From positions 6,758,001 through 6,822,000 of the forward strand of contig NZ_CP150235.1 in assembly GCF_037974355.1 (NCBI RefSeq): a DNA stretch of 64,000 nt, written 5' to 3'. The DNA comes from Paenibacillus sp. FSL R5-0517 (lineage in GTDB: Bacteria; Bacillota; Bacilli; Paenibacillales; Paenibacillaceae). The position numbers were made by a program, and so were the translations under genes. The notes under the pieces are model-generated. The model saw only the letters and a list, made by a program, of their open reading frames with translations, did no database searches and was not told where the DNA came from. Below, in pieces: positions 63,494-64,000 of this stretch; position 1 is the stretch's first letter; the number at the start of each line of letters is the position of its first letter.

Positions 63494-63510
63494 TGGGATG
63501 CCTCAACCCT

Positions 63511-63538
63511 ATCATAGAAACACTTTTTTGTCGATCAA
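63511..63538 (-). promoter_or_regulatory. Candidate sigma-A promoter of the L25 gene
   Basis: Minus strand TTGATC (63533-63538), 16 bp, TATGAT (63511-63516), giving a leader of about 200 bases before L25. No clear sigma-B promoter seen. Confidence 0.5.
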
Positions 63539-63595
63539 CCTGAAGTATATGATAGAGTATCGTCTACCTCATCCAGACGCCATAGGGAAAAAGGA

Positions 63596-63630
63596 AAAGG
63601 GGCTCTTCCTTTACCAGGAAGAACCCCTTT
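63596..63630 (-). terminator. Terminator of the SLH-domain gene
   Basis: AAAGGGG..CTTCC stem region paired with GGAAG..CCCCTTT, then CCTTTTTCC on the minus strand. Confidence 0.75.
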
Positions 63631-63657
63631 GATTATAAGGTTTAAATAAGTTCTACA

Positions 63658-64000
63658 TTATGAAGCTTTAGCTGCAACTGTTTTCTCAATTAATGCTTTG
63701 GCATCATTAGTAGTAAGGCCTTGTTTTGGTTGAAGTGATTTTTGATCTGTTCCACCAAGAATACCTTTATTAATCAGTTTTACCATAGGTTTCATTGCAT
63801 AGGCAGACACGGATTTACCATCTTCGAAACTAGCAATAATCGTGGCAGTCTCTTTATCGGTCGCTTGACCTTTTACCAATTTAGCAAGAATTGTAGCAGC
63901 TTCCTCGCGTGTGATATCCCGATCAGGATAGAAGTTTCCACCGTAGCCCTGGATGAATCCAGCATGCGTAGCTTCAGCAATCGCATCTGCATAGGTCGCA
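63658..64000 (-). CDS. SLH-domain protein, C-terminal part (cut by window edge)
   Basis: Only the last 114 codons are in view; the frame is open to the window edge. It shows a whole SLH domain (YADAIAEATHAGFIQGYGGN, FYPDRDITREEAATILAKLV) and part of a second (VSAYAMKPMVKLINKGILGG, ending in AKALIEKTVAAKAS). SLH domains anchor proteins to the cell wall. Probable surface protein; the functional part is outside the window. Confidence 0.85.
   Translation of the reverse strand, partial: ATYADAIAEATHAGFIQGYGGNFYPDRDITREEAATILAKLVKGQATDKETATIIASFEDGKSVSAYAMKPMVKLINKGILGGTDQKSLQPKQGLTTNDAKALIEKTVAAKAS

Overview
The window looks like chromosomal DNA of a Paenibacillus-type Gram-positive bacterium. 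Indications are strong AGGAGG-type ribosome binding sites, many GTG/TTG starts, U-tract terminators, lipoproteins, S-layer-homology proteins, a spore-coat-type YheC/YheD ATP-grasp protein, a GntR-type AraR with Zur and cre-like sites, and very large hybrid sensor kinases paired with SARP-type response regulators. No rRNA, tRNA or CRISPR array was recognised. This placement is inferred from gene content, not from a database match.

Layout. 0-5 kb: a WYL regulator and SDR reductase, a divergent RibD/DHFR-like reductase, an SGNH esterase and a Nudix hydrolase whose 5' end looks frameshifted. 5-14 kb: a polar amino acid ABC operon, a GlnK/GlnL-like two-component pair and the first giant hybrid kinase/SARP regulator pair. 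14-18 kb: a DinB-like protein, a PRISE-type reductase, and an SDR-MarR-HxlR cluster with three palindromic operator candidates. 18-22.8 kb: an accessory island of broken IS3, IS4 and IS1182 elements around small secreted or unknown genes. 23-35 kb: TPR-SUKH protein, lipoprotein, rhamnogalacturonan lyase, AraC/GyrI regulator, a 715-aa TerD-related protein, an unknown protein and a 1193-aa S-layer-anchored protein. 35-41 kb: the second giant kinase/SARP regulator pair, a paralogue of the first, and malate:quinone oxidoreductase. 41-47 kb: a five-gene nickel/peptide-type ABC importer whose promoter carries a near-perfect Zur box between -35 and -10. 47-50.8 kb: a WXG100 polymorphic toxin with two immunity-type genes, and a helical TPR-like protein divergent from a small XRE regulator. 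50.8-59.5 kb: diguanylate cyclase, AAC(3)-like acetyltransferase, and the arabinose operon (kinase-araD-araA) divergent from araR. 59.5-64 kb: LRR protein, YheC/D, two unknown proteins, ribosomal protein L25/Ctc with a structured leader and an upstream mini-ORF, and the end of an SLH protein.

How the parts fit. Several loci pair a regulator with its probable target and visible sites: AraR boxes and a cre-like site at the ara operon, a Zur/Fur-like box at the metal-type importer, TTAG/CTAA palindromes at the SDR-MarR unit. Plant-polysaccharide use (rhamnogalacturonan lyase, esterase, arabinose pathway) suggests a soil or plant-associated life. The most unusual items are the duplicated double-kinase/SARP systems, the L25 leader with its mini-ORF, the Zur-type importer promoter, and the toxin-immunity locus.
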